NCBI RefSeq assembly: GCF_046630445.1
Contig: NC_092339.1
Span: 311,983,501 to 312,047,500, forward strand
DNA: 64,000 nucleotides
From: Rutidosis leptorrhynchoides
Lineage: Eukaryota; Streptophyta; Magnoliopsida; Asterales; Asteraceae
Direction of reading: 5' to 3'
Shown: in pieces, positions 25,378-45,514 of the stretch
How the letters are laid out: every line of letters begins with the position of its first letter
Numbering within the stretch: position 1 is the stretch's first letter
The notes under the pieces: generated by a model
What the model was told of the DNA's origin: nothing
Database searches by the model: none
Seen by the model: the letters and a program-made list of their open reading frames with translations, nothing else
Position numbers and translations under genes: made by a program

Positions 25378-26321
25378 TGTGACGCCCCGTACAAAACCAT
25401 CGTGTACGGATCATCAACAACAGGATCATCACAAGGTCAAACACTATATGTTGTTTGAAAATCGATTTGCATTCATTAAAAAGATAACGTTTTACAAAGA
25501 TAACATGTCGTAAGACTTATTACAAACCATTGTTCCAAAATAACATAAGTTTACGAATGCAAAACATAAGTTTCATAATTTGAGACATCTCTAGCAATGC
25601 AGCGGATAACTAGTACAGTAGGTCCATAACAGCAATTCAATAACAGCATGACAGCAAGTGAAACAGCATGACATCAAGTCTAACAGCGGAAGCAATAAAT
25701 CTCTAAGCACCTGAGAAATACACGCTTAAAAAGTCAACACGAATGTTGGTGAGCTATAGTTTAAGTTGTAATAGTAACGCAAGATAGGCCACGAGATTTC
25801 AGTGCTGCAACAACGTATCAAAACAGTATGAAAAGTATATGCATAACCGTGGGCACCCGGTAACTAGACTTAACGTTTATAACCCCCTGAAAGTACACTT
25901 GGCGAGTGCGTATGTTCACGAAGTATTAAACACCCGTTAAATGCTAGCACGACTAGCCCGAGTGGGGATGTCAAACCCTATGGATCCATATTTAAGATTC
26001 GCGTTCACCGGTTCAAAAACCAATGACTAAACGTTACCGTGCTAAGGGGAATGTTTATGCCGTTGTATAACCCACACACATATAAAGTTTAAGTACTCGT
26101 GCCTAACATGTAAAACGTAAAAAGCGCATGTATTCTCAGTCCCAAAAATAGTAAAAGTGGTAAAAAGGGATGCTATAACTCGCAGTGATAAAAGCGGTAA
26201 AGTCGGTAATGAAAGTACGCAAGTAGTAAGTCGGTCCGAAAGGTCCTCAACCTAAATCAAATGTTACTAGGTCAGTAGGTTGTCTTTACAAATTCTAATA
26301 GTACATAAAATAAGTTTAAGT
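25378..26321 (-). repeat. E4 3' LTR, first segment
   Basis: It matches 46698 onward of the other LTR up to ...TTTAAGT, where E3 interrupts. It contains CGCATGTATTCTCAGTCCCA (about 26124), the reverse of the GAGAATACATG block shared with the other LTR families. Confidence 0.93.
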
Positions 26322-30040
<3,719 letters not shown>

Positions 30041-30076
30041 GTACCTACCCGTTAAAGAAATTTCGTCCCGAAATTT
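30041..30076 (-). other. E3 polypurine region and pre-LTR palindrome
   Basis: Read on the minus strand: AAATTTCGGGACGAAATTT (30076-30058), then CTTTAACGGGTAGGTAC, then the LTR. Identical in layout to E2. Confidence 0.72.
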
Positions 30077-30430
30077 GAGTGGAAAGGTCGCGAATGATAA
30101 TAAGTATGTTTTCATGATGCATACGGGCTAAAAATTAGAGTTTTATCATCAGCGAATAATTTGGATAAACAATCCATTTATATGAAGAGTACGAATGAAG
30201 CTAACATAGAAGAGTGAAATGAGTAAGTGTAGATTCATCTTATCATTTGACGTAGATATGATTGATTCCCAGATTTCAAGGGATTTGAAGAAAATCTTCT
30301 TAATAAGATTTGACTCTCCGGTAATCAAGGGAATTAGGATCCGCTTTAAATGCGATCGTTCATTTTAATTGTTCTGTAGGAGATTTTCTTATAAATTCAC
30401 CTCCTTCGTTTCCTTACAACTCACACCTTC

Positions 30431-31051
30431 TGTTGATGCATTTTATGCAAGTCCCTAGACATCTACCCACGTCCATTGCAGGTACAACAGTTTACAGGCC
30501 ACCATGATTGCTCATTATTATCCTATCAGTGTTTGTATGTGGTTACAGGAACTGCAGGAACGAGGTTTAGATGTTTGACTATGTTAGACTTAGTCAGATG
30601 TACGAGTGAAGCCTCACTAGTACAGCTGATAGGCTCATACGCACGGCTGATGTTGAGCTAAGTCATAATTACAACCTAAATGAGAAGACACGAGTGAGTG
30701 ATCACTCGTAAGGATGATGAAGCCAACTCGTACGTGTGATGAATGAATCGTATGGGTGAGTCAACAGTAGGGGTATATAAAGTCTTATGTTCTTCATTTT
30801 AGGTTAAGCCTCTCATTTGTTACACACACTAAGATTTAGTGAGCTCCTCCAATTCTCTCTCAGTCCAAATCACCCAGGTGGTGAATAATAGCTCTAGGTG
30901 TTGATCTAATCACACTTGATTTAGTTGTGGTTTGACTAAATTAATAATAATAAAAAAAACTTAACCTATTCACTAGAGGGTTTGAATCACTTATTCTGCC
31001 ATTGTGTGAGTTAAATCTGTTGATTTTTAAGTTCCTAGTCATGTTTCATCA
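30431..31051 (+). mobile_element. Solo LTR, 621 bp, probably Ty1/copia, inside E3
   Basis: It begins TGTTGATGCATTTTATGCAA and ends TCATGTTTCATCA, with identical 5-bp duplications CCTTC at 30426-30430 and 31052-31056. A TATA box (GTATATAAAG) lies in the middle on the plus strand. No internal region or second LTR is present, so recombination between LTRs is the likely history. The TGTTG start and short length suit copia; the assignment is an inference. Confidence 0.85.
30772..30782 (+). promoter_or_regulatory. TATA box of the solo LTR
   Basis: GGTATATAAAG is followed 40-60 bp later by CTCTCATTTGTTACACACA, a plausible transcription start region. The palindromic GAGTGATCACTC at about 30692 and repeated ACTCGTACG-like words upstream may be enhancer motifs (inference). 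Confidence 0.5.
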
Positions 31052-31953
31052 CCTTCTATTCTTTCCCCCTCAACTCATATTTTAAAGTATTCATCAATAT
31101 GCTCCATCCAGTTCTGATTCTCGATATACTTCTAACTTTCATATCGGTCATTCTTCTTTTTCATCTACCGCCGGAAGAATCTATTTACTTCTACTATACT
31201 CTTGGGTTTATAGTGTTTTTAGTTCTCCCGTGTCTTTATATTGCTATATGCATCGATATATATGGTTTATAATTTCTGGTTTGTCGTTGGAATTTATATG
31301 TTCCTTTATATTTCAAAGTCTCTGCTTCTGTCTTCTATAATCATTATCATTCACAGTTAATGCTCTCTTTTATTTGCTGCAATTTATACCCCAATTTCTA
31401 TTTCGGAGTTTTGTCCTTTCGTTTCTTCTTCTTGCGATTAAGCACCGCTTGTAATGGTCCAGAATTCACAGATATGAATTTCGGAATGAACATTGTTAAT
31501 GTTCTAGGAAGGAAATTGTGATGGCACGATCTTGACTTGTCAAATTACTAGAATACCTTGGAAAAGGCCGAATCATCAAGAAATATTTTCTTGATATTTT
31601 AGAGGTTAAATAGAATACAAGAGTCGTATAACATGGCACATGATGATGTTATGATCTGTGAATCATCACGTTCCATTTAGAAACTCAGCATGACTTACTG
31701 TAATATAATCACATTGATCAAGTGTCATTATATTATACTAATTCATGCTTCAGTTCCCAACATTACTTCAAAATATTCCTATTTTAAACTTGAATGTTTC
31801 AGAATTTAGAAACTAAAATAGTTTCTTTTATGATGTAATACAGATAGCGCGAAGAGGTAAATGATTTCGAATAAGAAAAATTAAGAAAATATCTTCAGAA
31901 ATATGGAGGATATTTATAATGAAAGATATGATGATATTTTAGAATTTCTAATA

Positions 31954-32260
31954 TCAGAGGATGATGAAGAATATTGTCCGCAGGGGTTTAGAGTCAGGAG
32001 CAAGGTATTCGTTAATGACTTCAGCAGGTACTGAATCATTTGGATCCTTTGAAGTCAGGTTCAGTCTTTGTAATTTGTCCACAGCCTCCTTCCTACTTTG
32101 CTCAATCCGTTTTCCAGTTCCAAAACTTCTCTTTTTCTGCGCTTTGCCAGCACACTTCATCATTATCATCCAGCTTTTACCATTTAAAGTCGTTTATAGT
32201 TTTTGCTGCTTCATCAGCATTTTTTTTTTCCATTTTCGGAGAACCAATTCGTAGTTCGGA
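31954..32260 (-). pseudogene. E3 relic coding stretch (FGTGKRIEQ)
   Basis: The minus-strand frame at 32169-31954 reads KAQKKRSFGTGKRIEQSRKE, KEAVDKLQRLNLTSKDPNDS and NEYLAPDSKPLRTI. The matching E2 stretch at 8100-8340 shares FGTGKRIEQ and KEAVDK. Upstream, AAKTIN in another frame matches AAETVD of E2, so at least one frameshift is present. The family is not recognised. Confidence 0.42.
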
Positions 32261-33099
32261 GTGTTTTTCAGAAACTTCACATTCAAATTAAGTCCAGAAG
32301 ATAGACGTTATATATACACATATAACTGTTGGCGTAGACATCCTGCGAGATTTCAAAATACTGATTGCTAATTCCCAATGATTCGTATGGCAATTCTTAT
32401 TACAAGATGCGAATGAGTAAATGATGGGGTTTCAATGAATAATTATAATGACTTTTTGGAGAGGCTAAAGTCAAAGGGTAATGAAGTTGTTGGTACATCT
32501 GCTAATAATGTGGTGGAATGTAAAAGGTTCCCTGGTAACGATGGTGTATATCTCAAGGTTATAATAAGGTTAGTCTGACTGAAAAGTTGAAGTTGACTTG
32601 CTGGAGTTGTGACAAAACTGGCTACTTTGAATAGGAGTCGCAAAGTTATTTTTGTTAATAAATGCAAAAGAATCTGACGCGGATACGTTGTTTAAACTTT
32701 TACTTTGGTTTCAAGAGTTTTTCGGGTACATAACTGTGGGTAACATGTGGTTGGATCATCATCTCGATTGCTCATCATTCGAAGTGTCTTCAGAAATTTT
32801 CGAAGGGTTTGAACACAGATTATAATCGTTAACATACATTTGATGTTCTAACACAGTTTTGAAGTCAAAATATAGCTTGTGAAAGATGTAAGGATCTAAG
32901 AGTGATGATTTTGGTCATATCTCAAGTTGAATTTTGAGATTTCAAAATCAGAATATGTAATTAAATTTTGAATGAGTATGGTTGTTTTAATTTCTATAAA
33001 AGAATGTATATTGTTGTGAAAGTAGGGAGTATAATGGATGATTTGCTGAATCAGATTCGAAGAATGTAACATATTAATTGTGAATTTATATATCTCTCG

Positions 33100-33125
33100 G
33101 GTATTACCTACCCGTTAAAAAAAAA
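33100..33125 (-). other. Internal polypurine-like copy in E3
   Basis: On the minus strand it reads TTTTAACGGGTAGGTAATAC then CCGAG, the same internal block as at 7176-7202 of E2. Confidence 0.45.
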
Positions 33126-33632
33126 TTTCACAATTAATATTTTGTATAAAAGAATTTTATTACAGTCTTTATGAAAATATATATATGTATATTTTCTTCA
33201 GATGTAACATAGATTTAATGAGTTAATGTTAAATTAAACTCATTTGATTTACGGTTGAAACTAGAATTGAATAATCCCTAAAGGCTTTAAAAAGTACATA
33301 ACTTTTACGCAGTATTTCTTTAATGACATTGAAATTATGAATCAATACTTCGTTATTTGTTGATGTATGATGTTCGGTTCGTGGAATTCTTGTGAATTTC
33401 GCAAAGTACGAATGATATTATCTGAAAAGTTTCGGGTACATCGATGATGAAAGTGTAAAATCAAATATATACTTGATTTATTATGAATTGGAATTTGTTG
33501 AATTGCGACAGAGATTGTAGTTAACGCTGGTTAAGTTGCGGCCGAAGGACGTACATTATTGCATATTTGTAATATGAATTAACCGAGTAGTTAAGATTCA
33601 CACACAATAGCTTAGCACGGAAAGATTTATTT

Positions 33633-33636
<4 letters not shown>

Positions 33637-33713
<77 letters not shown>
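33637..33713. repeat. (TA)n microsatellite in E3 internal region
   Basis: A TA tract of about 77 bp. Confidence 0.95.
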
Positions 33714-33718
<5 letters not shown>

Positions 33719-34235
33719 CATATAATTTCTTCAGAGGGAATGAGTTAATTCTTCATAACTCGTTGATACAATATATACGTTATTGATTCGTAATGATGTC
33801 CACAGTGATTCTTGAACTGACGGAGTTTGTGATGTTATCGGTGTTGTTGATTCGGATGTTGACTGTACTGACGATGCTGGTAACGCTGATGGTACTGTTG
33901 ATGCTGTTGGTAAAGAAAGTTTAGCTTGTTAATCACACACCATTTTTGTCAGGGTTTCTACTCTTCCTTCTATCATTTTGGTTCGCTTAACTGATTTATG
34001 GTTAGGGCTAGATTAGATAATCTCTAAGACTTTAGAGATTACATAATCGCCGCGGAATGTTTCTCCAATGAAGTTATGAATTAATACTTCGTCAGTTATT
34101 GTTGTTGGTACTCCTTGGTATCTATGGTGCGTATGACGTTGATGCTCGTGGGACAGATTGTGAAGTTGAGGTTTACGACGCGGTTGTGGTTGGAGGTGGT
34201 AATGGTACTGTTGGCGTTGATGATGGTGGTACTGG

Positions 34236-34624
34236 TTATGCTGCTGATGCTGCTGCTGGTGTTTGTAATCTTTGCACCATATTCTCCAAAGCCACTACCC
34301 GAGCGCGAAGCTCGTTGACTTCTTCCTATTACACCGGGGTGATTGTCGGTTCGGACGAGATACTCTGGAAATGAGCGAGAAAATGGTGTTTCGGACAGGT
34401 TCGCCGGTAAGTGCTTCAGGTTCTTCGTCAAGAGGGAAATGTGGTGGATGGAAGGGATTACCTTCTTCTTGTCTCCAATGATTGAGGAGGCTACGAACCC
34501 ATCCCCAATTCATCCAGAATAGGTGATGACTGATTGGTTGATCTATTCCGGTCACACTGCTTTCGGAGCTTGAATGGGATTCCATTTCGGAATCTGAGTG
34601 ACTTGAACTGATGACAAATTCCAT
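34236..34624 (-). pseudogene. E3 leader ORF with coiled-coil-like end, one frameshift
   Basis: The minus-strand frame from the Met at 34624 has a Ser/Glu/Asp-rich start, the block HHLFWMNWGWVRSLLNHWRQ shared with E2, then FHPPHFPLDEE and VRNTIFSLISR. After about 34330 the sense moves one frame over and reads ELRARVVALENMVQRLQ, a short heptad-like helix, to a stop at 34238-34236. The E4 leader ORF also ends in a helix of this kind (LRARVTELEEQMSHVLD). Upstream of the Met the similarity to E2 continues, but the E2 start codon is ATA here and a run of ten A interrupts the frame. Function unknown. Confidence 0.6.
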
Positions 34625-34700
34625 TTCGTACGATTGGATAAAGGATTTTTTTTTTCGATATGAAATGATTTTGGCTAACGGATGGTATTCTAATTACATA

Positions 34701-34703
<3 letters not shown>

Positions 34704-34783
<80 letters not shown>
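34704..34783. repeat. (TA)n microsatellite upstream of the E3 leader ORF
   Basis: A TA tract of about 80 bp at the same place as 6173-6231 in E2. Confidence 0.95.
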
Positions 34784-34785
<2 letters not shown>

Positions 34786-35113
34786 TCAAAAGATTTCGTA
34801 GATTACGGAGGACTTTGCGGGATATGTCAGGCAAAGTTTAAAGTAACAGATACGATAAGATATGATTTAACAGATATGCTAAGATATAAATTTTTGTCTA
34901 TACACTATTCATGCAATCAATGCAGCAAGACGTGTCTTAGACTAAAAATGATAAGCAGGTAATTTCCTGAGGATGATAAGTAGTTAATTTTTGACACAAA
35001 ATGATAAGCAAAACTTTTGACATGCAGACACGGTCGAAGTCCAGACTCACTAATGCATCCTATCGACTTATCAGTTAGACACACTAATGCAGACCTGGTT
35101 CGCTAAGACCACC

Positions 35114-35125
35114 ACTCTGATACCA
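35114..35125 (-). other. E3 primer-binding site, tRNA-Met(i)
   Basis: On the minus strand it reads TGGTATCAGAGT, 2 bases inside the 5' LTR. Only the twelfth base departs from the usual C. Confidence 0.9.
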
Positions 35126-35127
35126 AC

Positions 35128-38794
<3,667 letters not shown>

Positions 38795-38799
38795 TAAGT

Positions 38800-40787
38800 G
38801 TCATCATCATCATCATTCATCATCATAAAAGCTAAGTAAGTTTGACGAGAATAGAGATAGAAACAATAGGCTGACTTCGGTTAGCTGCTATAACTTCTAC
38901 GTAAATCGAAAAGACGCATGGTCATTGGCTATGGCTCCGTATATGAATCCCCTAACAGCTAACCAATTTTCAGAACCTAACTCGTCTTCGTTTGACCATG
39001 GTGACGGTTTAAGTGCGAGTAGGTCAGAAATTTCAGCACAACGTTAATAGGGTGTAGTGACTATCGGAGGGCCATAAATCCTAAACCGTAACTCGGATTA
39101 AGACGAGGCCTAAACGGAAAATCATCTAATCGAACCGAAATAACTGAAAATAAACTTTCCAGTAGCCCAGGTGGTCTGATCAGATACGAAAATCAGTGGA
39201 CAAGTGCTCCGGTGGGGTTCTTGGTGCTTGATGCTCATCACGGTTCTCATCCTTGATGCTTGTAGCTTCAAGTGTACAACTCGTTGATGGTTTAGCATAA
39301 CTTTTGACAAAGATTCACCATCAATACACAATATGTTAAGACCAAGTAAGAACACAACTCATTCATGAGTCTTAAATGGATGATGAACCAAGGTTACATC
39401 ATATCCTTAGTCTTAACACAATCTTAATTCACAATAACAACAAAAGTTACAAACTTTACATTAATTCAACAAGTAATAGCACAATCTAAGTCAAATGAGG
39501 TGATGGAACCCTAAGCTAGAGAGCTTGGATCCATTTCACACAAGTTACAAGGTTGCAAAGCTAGAAAGCTTGAACCTTTAAGTGTTCTTGAAGATCTTGA
39601 AGCATAAAGCTTGGATCTTTAAGATATATGAAGATAACAAACACAAGTTTGAATCTTTTTCACAAAACAACATGATCAAAGCAAAAAGAACTTAGATCTA
39701 ACAAAAAGATATGAAGATCCAAGCTAGAAAGCTTGCATCTTGTTTGTTCTTGAAGATCTTGAAGCATAAAGCTTGGATCTTGAAGATGCATGAAGATTAC
39801 AAACAAAAGTTTGAATCTTTATCAAAAAATAGAAAGATTAAAGTATAAAAGAAGTAGATCTACAAAAGATATGAAGATTCAAGCTAAAAAGCTTGAATCT
39901 TCCATGTTCTTGAAAGATTCATGCTTGAATTAACAAGATATAAGTAAGATCAAAGCTAGAAGGAACTTGATCTTCCACATAATGATGATGATGTACACGA
40001 ATTTAAGAAGAAAAGAGGAAGGAAAAGAAAAACTTACAAGCTAGGAAAGAAAGAAAGAATAAGTGTGTGAAAAGCCAAAATGATCAAGTGTTGGAATGAG
40101 GGACTAAAGGCTAGTATTTATAGGCAAATGAAGATCACATGGATTGATGAGGTGGCCAAGACCATGGTGGTGGTGGTGGACGGCATTAGAGGGGGGAGGG
40201 GGAGACAAAAACTTGCTTTTTGGCTAATGGTGTCTAAAGTGTGTCCTTTTGCTAGAATCTTATGTAACATTTAGATAAACCTTATCCATTATGCTAGTAT
40301 GACTCATTAATTAATTTATTTATTATTTATTTATTATTATGGGCCACTAGTAATAATACTTTGGCTAATTAATTGGGTCACTAGCTAGAGTAGGGTGGGC
40401 TTGAGCCCAACAAGGTAGAAAGTCCAACAAGACTAACTATTGGGCTTTAGAAATTAAATAAATAAAATTAAGCATCCAAAAGCCCAGGTAATTATTATTA
40501 GAAAATAATAATTAATATTTCGCAGTCCAAAAGTTCCGGTTACGACAAAAGTCAAACGTGCGCGCAGTCCGCGGTTTATTCGTAACGGCAAGTAACACAA
40601 ACGGTTATAAAGCATCCAATGGATAAGTTAAGCATCCTACATACCCCAGGGCACATTTTTAAGTATATATGAATATAAAACACGTGTGCCAAGGTTCCGG
40701 AGTAATAAAATAACACAGTACGCACAAATACGCAGTTTCGCTAAAATACAAGGCATAAAAGCAAGTAGAAAAAGTCGGGTCGTTACA
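38800..40787 (-). repeat. E4 3' LTR, second segment
   Basis: It resumes GTCATCATCATCATC after the E3 target duplication and ends CGTTACA. It matches 47626-49609. A section at about 39530-39960 is built of loosely repeated words (AAGCTAGAAAGCTTG, GAAGATCTTGAAGCATAAAG, CTTGGATCT). Confidence 0.92.
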
Positions 40788-40824
40788 TTACCCACCTGTT
40801 ATTGGAAATTTCGTCCCGAAATTT
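40788..40824 (-). other. E4 polypurine region and pre-LTR palindrome
   Basis: On the minus strand it reads AAATTTCGGGACGAAATTT (40824-40806), then CCAATAACAGGTGGGTAA and the LTR. The palindrome overlaps the pol stop codon (40825-40823). Confidence 0.7.
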
Positions 40825-42145
40825 AAGCTGATGGTGATGGAGTCGGAAAAAGGTGAGGATACTTCTGCTTCATTTGATCCTCTCGCTCCCAGGTAAACTC
40901 AGGTCCACGCTTGGCATTCCATCGAACTCAGACAATTGGAATCTTATTGCGTTTCAAGGTTTTGACCTCACGGTCCATAATTTCGATAGGTTCTTCCACA
41001 AAGTGGAGTTGGTCATCAATGGTAAGTTCTTTTAATGGTATGATAAGTTCCGGTGGAGCAAGACATTTCTTCAAATTTGATACATGAAAGGTAGGATGAA
41101 CGGCACTCAACTGAGTTGGAAGATCCAAACGGTAAGCAACGGGTTAAACACGTTCCAAAATTTCAAAGGAACCAATATATCGCGGGTTTAACTTTCCGCG
41201 CTTTCCAAAACGAATTACACCCTTCCAAGGTGCGACCTTCAACATTACTCAGTCACCCACGTTGAATTCGAAGTCTTTACGTTTAAGATTAGCATAACTC
41301 TTTTGGCGATCGCGGGCCGTCTTAAGTCTCTCTTGAATCTGAGAAATCTTCTCCGTCATTTCATGGACTATCTCGGGTCCGGTGATTTGCACTTTGCCTA
41401 ACTCTGCCCAACAAAAGGGAGAACGACACTTGCGGCCATACAACGCTTCAAAAGGCGCGGCTTTAATACTCGAATGATAACTGTTGTTGTAAGAGAATTC
41501 GGCTAGTGGCAGATACCTTTCCCAAGACTTTCCGAAGTCAATAACACAGGCACGTAACATGTCCTCTAGAGTCTGAATCGTTCGTTCACTCTGACCGTCG
41601 GTCTGGGGGTGATACGCGGTGCTCATGTCGAGATGAGTTCCCAAGGCTTCTTGCAATAAACGCCAGAATCTGAAAGCAAAACGGGGATCGCAATCTGAGA
41701 TAATTGATAGAGGTATACCATGACGAGTTACAACTTCTTTGATGTACAGTTGAGCAAGTTTCTCCATTGTGTCTGTTTCTTTTATCGCTAGAAAAGGAGC
41801 AGATTTGGTAAGACGGTCAACGATAACCCAGATTGTATCGTATCCGCCCACCGTCTTTGGTAGCTTCATGATGAAATCCATTGTAATTGCTTCCCATTTC
41901 CATTGTGGGATTTTTGGTTGCTGAAGTAATCCAGATGGCCTCTGATGTTCAGCCTTAACCTTCGAACAAGTTAAACACCTTCCAACATAAGTTGCAACAT
42001 CATTCTTAAGATTTGGCCACTAATACTGTTCCTTAAGATCGTGGTACATTTTGCCAGCTCCTGGATGAATCGAATATCTCGACTTGTGGGCTTCATCAAG
42101 TATAAGGTTCCGTAGATCTCCATAACGATGTACCCAAATTCTTCA
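40823..42145 (-). pseudogene. E4 integrase and chromodomain
   Basis: The frame runs from the His-Cys zinc region (about 42090-41950, with [14 protein letters not shown]) through the DDE core: MDFIMKLP and [25 protein letters not shown], and [13 protein letters not shown] with the Glu. It continues through the [12 protein letters not shown] block and a chromodomain ([15 protein letters not shown] to EFTWEREDQM) to a stop at 40825-40823. In-frame stops at 42143, 42020 (TAG), 41249 (TGA), 41144 (TAA) and 40928 (TGA) break it. Chromodomains of this kind steer integration of Tekay-type chromoviruses (family knowledge). Confidence 0.93.
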
Positions 42146-43760
42146 GGCATAACATCGGAGTCCAGACTCCTTAACCTCGAATTTAGAGACGAGAATGTTC
42201 AGGTATTCGCGAGACATGTTCTCCTCCTTGAGAGCCTCTTCTTGGGCTACTCGAATCTGACTGTGGAGGTTCGAATGGATGGTGATGTTCAGAGCCCGAA
42301 CACGAAGAGGTACCGTCCTCTCCTTTCGACTTAAGGCGTCAGCTACAACATTGGCCTTGCCCGGATGGTAGCGAAGTTCACAATCATAGTCATTTAGCAT
42401 TTCAATCCATGGACGCTGTCTCATGTTCAGTTGCTTCTGATCGAAGATGTGTTGGAGGCTTTTGTGATCGGTGAATATGGTACTCTTTGTCCCATAAAGA
42501 TAGTGTCTCCACAACTTCAAAGCGAAGACAACGGCTCCAAGTTCGAGATCATGAGTAGTGTAGTTTCGCTCGTGGACTTTTAGTTGATGAGATGCATAGG
42601 TAATGACCTTCGTTCTTTGCATCAACACACAACCAAAACCATTCTTCGAAGCATCACAGTACACAACGAAGTCGTCACTGTCTTCAGGAAGAGATAAGAT
42701 AGGTGCGATGGTTAACTTCTGCTTCAGGGTTTGAAATGCTGCTTCTTGTTCTTTTTCCCAAACAAACTTCTTCCCTTTATGAGTTAACGCAGTCAAAGGA
42801 TGCGAAATCAAAGAGAAACCTTCAATGAACCTTCGGTAATAACCGGCAAGACCTAGAAATTGGCGGATGTGAGTCGGAGTAGTGGGGGTTTCCCACATGC
42901 TGATAGCCTTGATCTTGGCGGGATCAACTTTGATACCTTGATCACTCACAATATGACCCAGAAATTGGACTTCCTTCAGCCAAAATTCACACTTAGAGAA
43001 TTTGGCATAAAGCTGCTCTTGTCGCAAGAGTTTGAGCACTAACCGAATATGTTGCTCATGTTATTCTTCGCTCTTGGAGTAAATGAGGATATCATCTATG
43101 AAGACGATAACGAACTTATCCAGGTATGGCTTGCAGACACGATTCATGAGGTCCATGAATACAGCGGGTGCGTTGGTTAATCCGAATGGCATCACGAGAA
43201 ACTCATAATGACCATAGCGGGTTCTAAATGCAGTCTTCATCACATCACTCTCTTTCACCCTCAACTGGTGATAACCGGATCGTAAATCGATCTTAGAGTA
43301 AACGCTTGATCCTTGCAACTGATCAAAAAGATCGTCAATTCGGGGAAGAGGATATCGGTTCTTGATCGTCAATTTGTTCAGCTCACGATAATCGATACAC
43401 ATGCGGAAGGATCCATCCTTCTTCTTCACGAATAAAACAGGTACGCCCCAAGGCGACGAGCTCGGTTGGATAAACCTTCGGTCGAGCAATTCCTGCAGTT
43501 GACTCTGCAACTCTTGTAGTTTTGAAGGTGCCAGACGATACGGCGCACGAGCTACGGGTGCAGCTCCCGGCACTAGATCGATTTGGAACTCCACTGCTCT
43601 GGGTGGCGGTAATCCAGGCAACTCTTCCGGAAAGACGTCAGGGAATTCATTCACGATTCGCACATCATTCACACTCTTCTCTTCTGTTTCTAAAGCCTTC
43701 ACGTGTGCTAAAATAGCAAGACATCCTTTCTTCATGATCTTCTGCGCTTTCATACAACTA
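42143..43760 (-). pseudogene. E4 reverse transcriptase and RNase H
   Basis: Gypsy RT blocks are in order: [55 protein letters not shown], the first catalytic Asp in [28 protein letters not shown], and the active site FIDD (about 43100-43090; YIDD or FVDD is usual). A TAA at 43061-43063 interrupts the frame. It goes on with the connection ([16 protein letters not shown]) and RNase H ([13 protein letters not shown], Asp at about 42655, then FTDHKSLQ and VADALSRK). Confidence 0.95.
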
Positions 43761-43859
43761 ATGAGGTTCAGTTTCGAACTACACCTCTCTCCGTATATAA
43801 CCAGTGGCTCACCATCTCCTTGTGGTATACGAAGAGTTTTATCTCCACAAATAACATCG

Positions 43860-44427
43860 GCCCTTACAACCAGTCTATGCCGACAATCACGTCAAAGCTT
43901 CCCAATTTGATGGGTATCAAGTCAATTTCGAAATCTACACCAGCTATGTTAATAATAGCTCCTCGGCCAATTTGGTCAACCTTTTCAAGTTTACCGTTGG
44001 CTACCTCGACAAGCATACTTTCTTTTAAAGGAACTAATGACCAATTTATCTTATCACAAAAGTGTCTACATACATAGCTTCTATCGGCACCAGTATCAAA
44101 TAGGACAGAAGCTAAAAGATTGTTGATAGTGAATATACCTGTAACCAAGTCGGGGTTCTCACGTGCATCCCTTGCATTAACATTAAAAGCTCTACCATGC
44201 GGTGGTCCGCCGTCCTTCTTCTTATTGGGGCAATCATTCCTAAAGTGGCCCTGCTGTCCACACTCATAGCATTTCCTTGGCCCATTTGGGTTTGTCCTTG
44301 CAGCTGGGACGGGAATCATGTAGTTCTTACCAATATGTCCAATCCTGTTGCACATTTCACATACCGCATTACAATACCCAGTGTGGTGTTTGTAACACCT
44401 CTTGCATTGCGGTAGGGTACCTTTCTA
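43860..44427 (-). pseudogene. E4 zinc knuckle and aspartic protease
   Basis: After the TAG at about 44427-44425 the frame shows Cys/His words (CKRC, CEMCNRIGH), a canonical CCHC knuckle CYECGQQGHFRNDC (about 44271-44230) and the protease active site LFDTGADRSYV (Asp at about 44097), ending VIVGIDWL. A one-base loss near 43865 shifts the following codons into the RT frame. Confidence 0.92.
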
Positions 44428-45231
44428 GTTCGGGTTGGAGCTTGTGCCGGGGTTGGGGTTTCCACCGTTGTTGTGTCTCTTAGTGGGGGTTTGACCATAG
44501 GTCCTCCCCTTACTGTTATCCCACTTTCGCTTGTCACTACTACCCACTTCAGACTTGGACTTCTCTGGTTCATCGATGAGAATCTGATTCATGAGTGTAT
44601 GCGCCATACGCATTGCTTCGGGAACATTCGGTGGCTTGGACGAGGTGACATTACCCTTGATGGACTTAGGGAGTCCCCAAAAGTATCTCTCCATACGCTT
44701 GAATTCCGGGTTGACCATGGTAGGACACATAAGAGCTAACTCAAGAAACCTCCGATTGTAACCATCGAGATCATTTCCAACAGCTTTCAATTGCATAAAC
44801 TCTATTTCCATCTTTTGTATCTCGATTCTCGAACAATACTCAACAATCATAGCCGCCTTGAACTCCTCCCATGGCGTAGCATACGTCTCATCAATACCTT
44901 GTGCCTGAGCCATGGTGTTCCACCACGTGAGGGCGCCATCAGATAGCGTGCAGGAAGCAAATTTGGTTTTGTTAAACTCGGAACAGTTGCTGACTCGGAA
45001 TACTGATTCAAGTTTTTCAAACCATCTTGTGAGACCAACAGGCCCCTCAGTTCCACTGAAGTTATGTGGCTTACAGCTCTGGAATTCCTTGTAGGTGCAC
45101 TCTTTTCGAACGGGTTGGATAACCGGCGGTGGTTCAGCTTGAGGGTTCATTTTCTCCAAGGCTGCGGCGACTTGTTCATTAATCATCTCTTCGATTTGAG
45201 CTGCTGTGGGTGTTGTTCGTGTGTTTGCCAT
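44425..45231 (-). pseudogene. E4 gag
   Basis: The frame starts at MANTRTTPTAAQIEEMINEQ (Met at 45231; an in-frame Met at 45246 is less likely). It carries the gypsy gag core (FSGTEGPVGLTRWFEKLESV, SDGALTWWNTMAQ, WEEFKAAMIVEY) and a basic tail. A TAG at 44427-44425 stops it just before the zinc knuckles. It would form the particle shell and bind element RNA. Confidence 0.93.
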
Positions 45232-45514
45232 TGCCCTTCGAAACAAAAATTTTGACTTAAGTCAAAATCCAACATTTAATATATAATAATATACTATATA
45301 GTAAATAGGGAAACAACATAACGCATGCCAATTAAGTAACGCAACCAGGCACAAATACCGCAAAACCAACATACAGTAATGTAAATAGAACACTGTGCAA
45401 GAATTTAACAATATAAAGTTCCATTAATAAAGAGTTGCATACATAAGTTCGTACATTACATAAGGAAAACATGGAACTACAACGAGATTACAAAATGAAA
45501 CCTACTACAAAGCT

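Noticed and set aside
34096..34431. 111-residue minus-strand Ser/Thr-rich frame overlapping the E3 leader ORF
   Set aside because: The conserved words shared with E2 and the helix shared with E4 lie in other frames; this one is open because of CAN-type repeats.
39122..39355. 77-residue minus-strand frame, repeated at 47962-48177
   Set aside because: The same stretch in both E4 LTRs. It probably belongs to the untranslated LTR transcript, with no supporting protein features.
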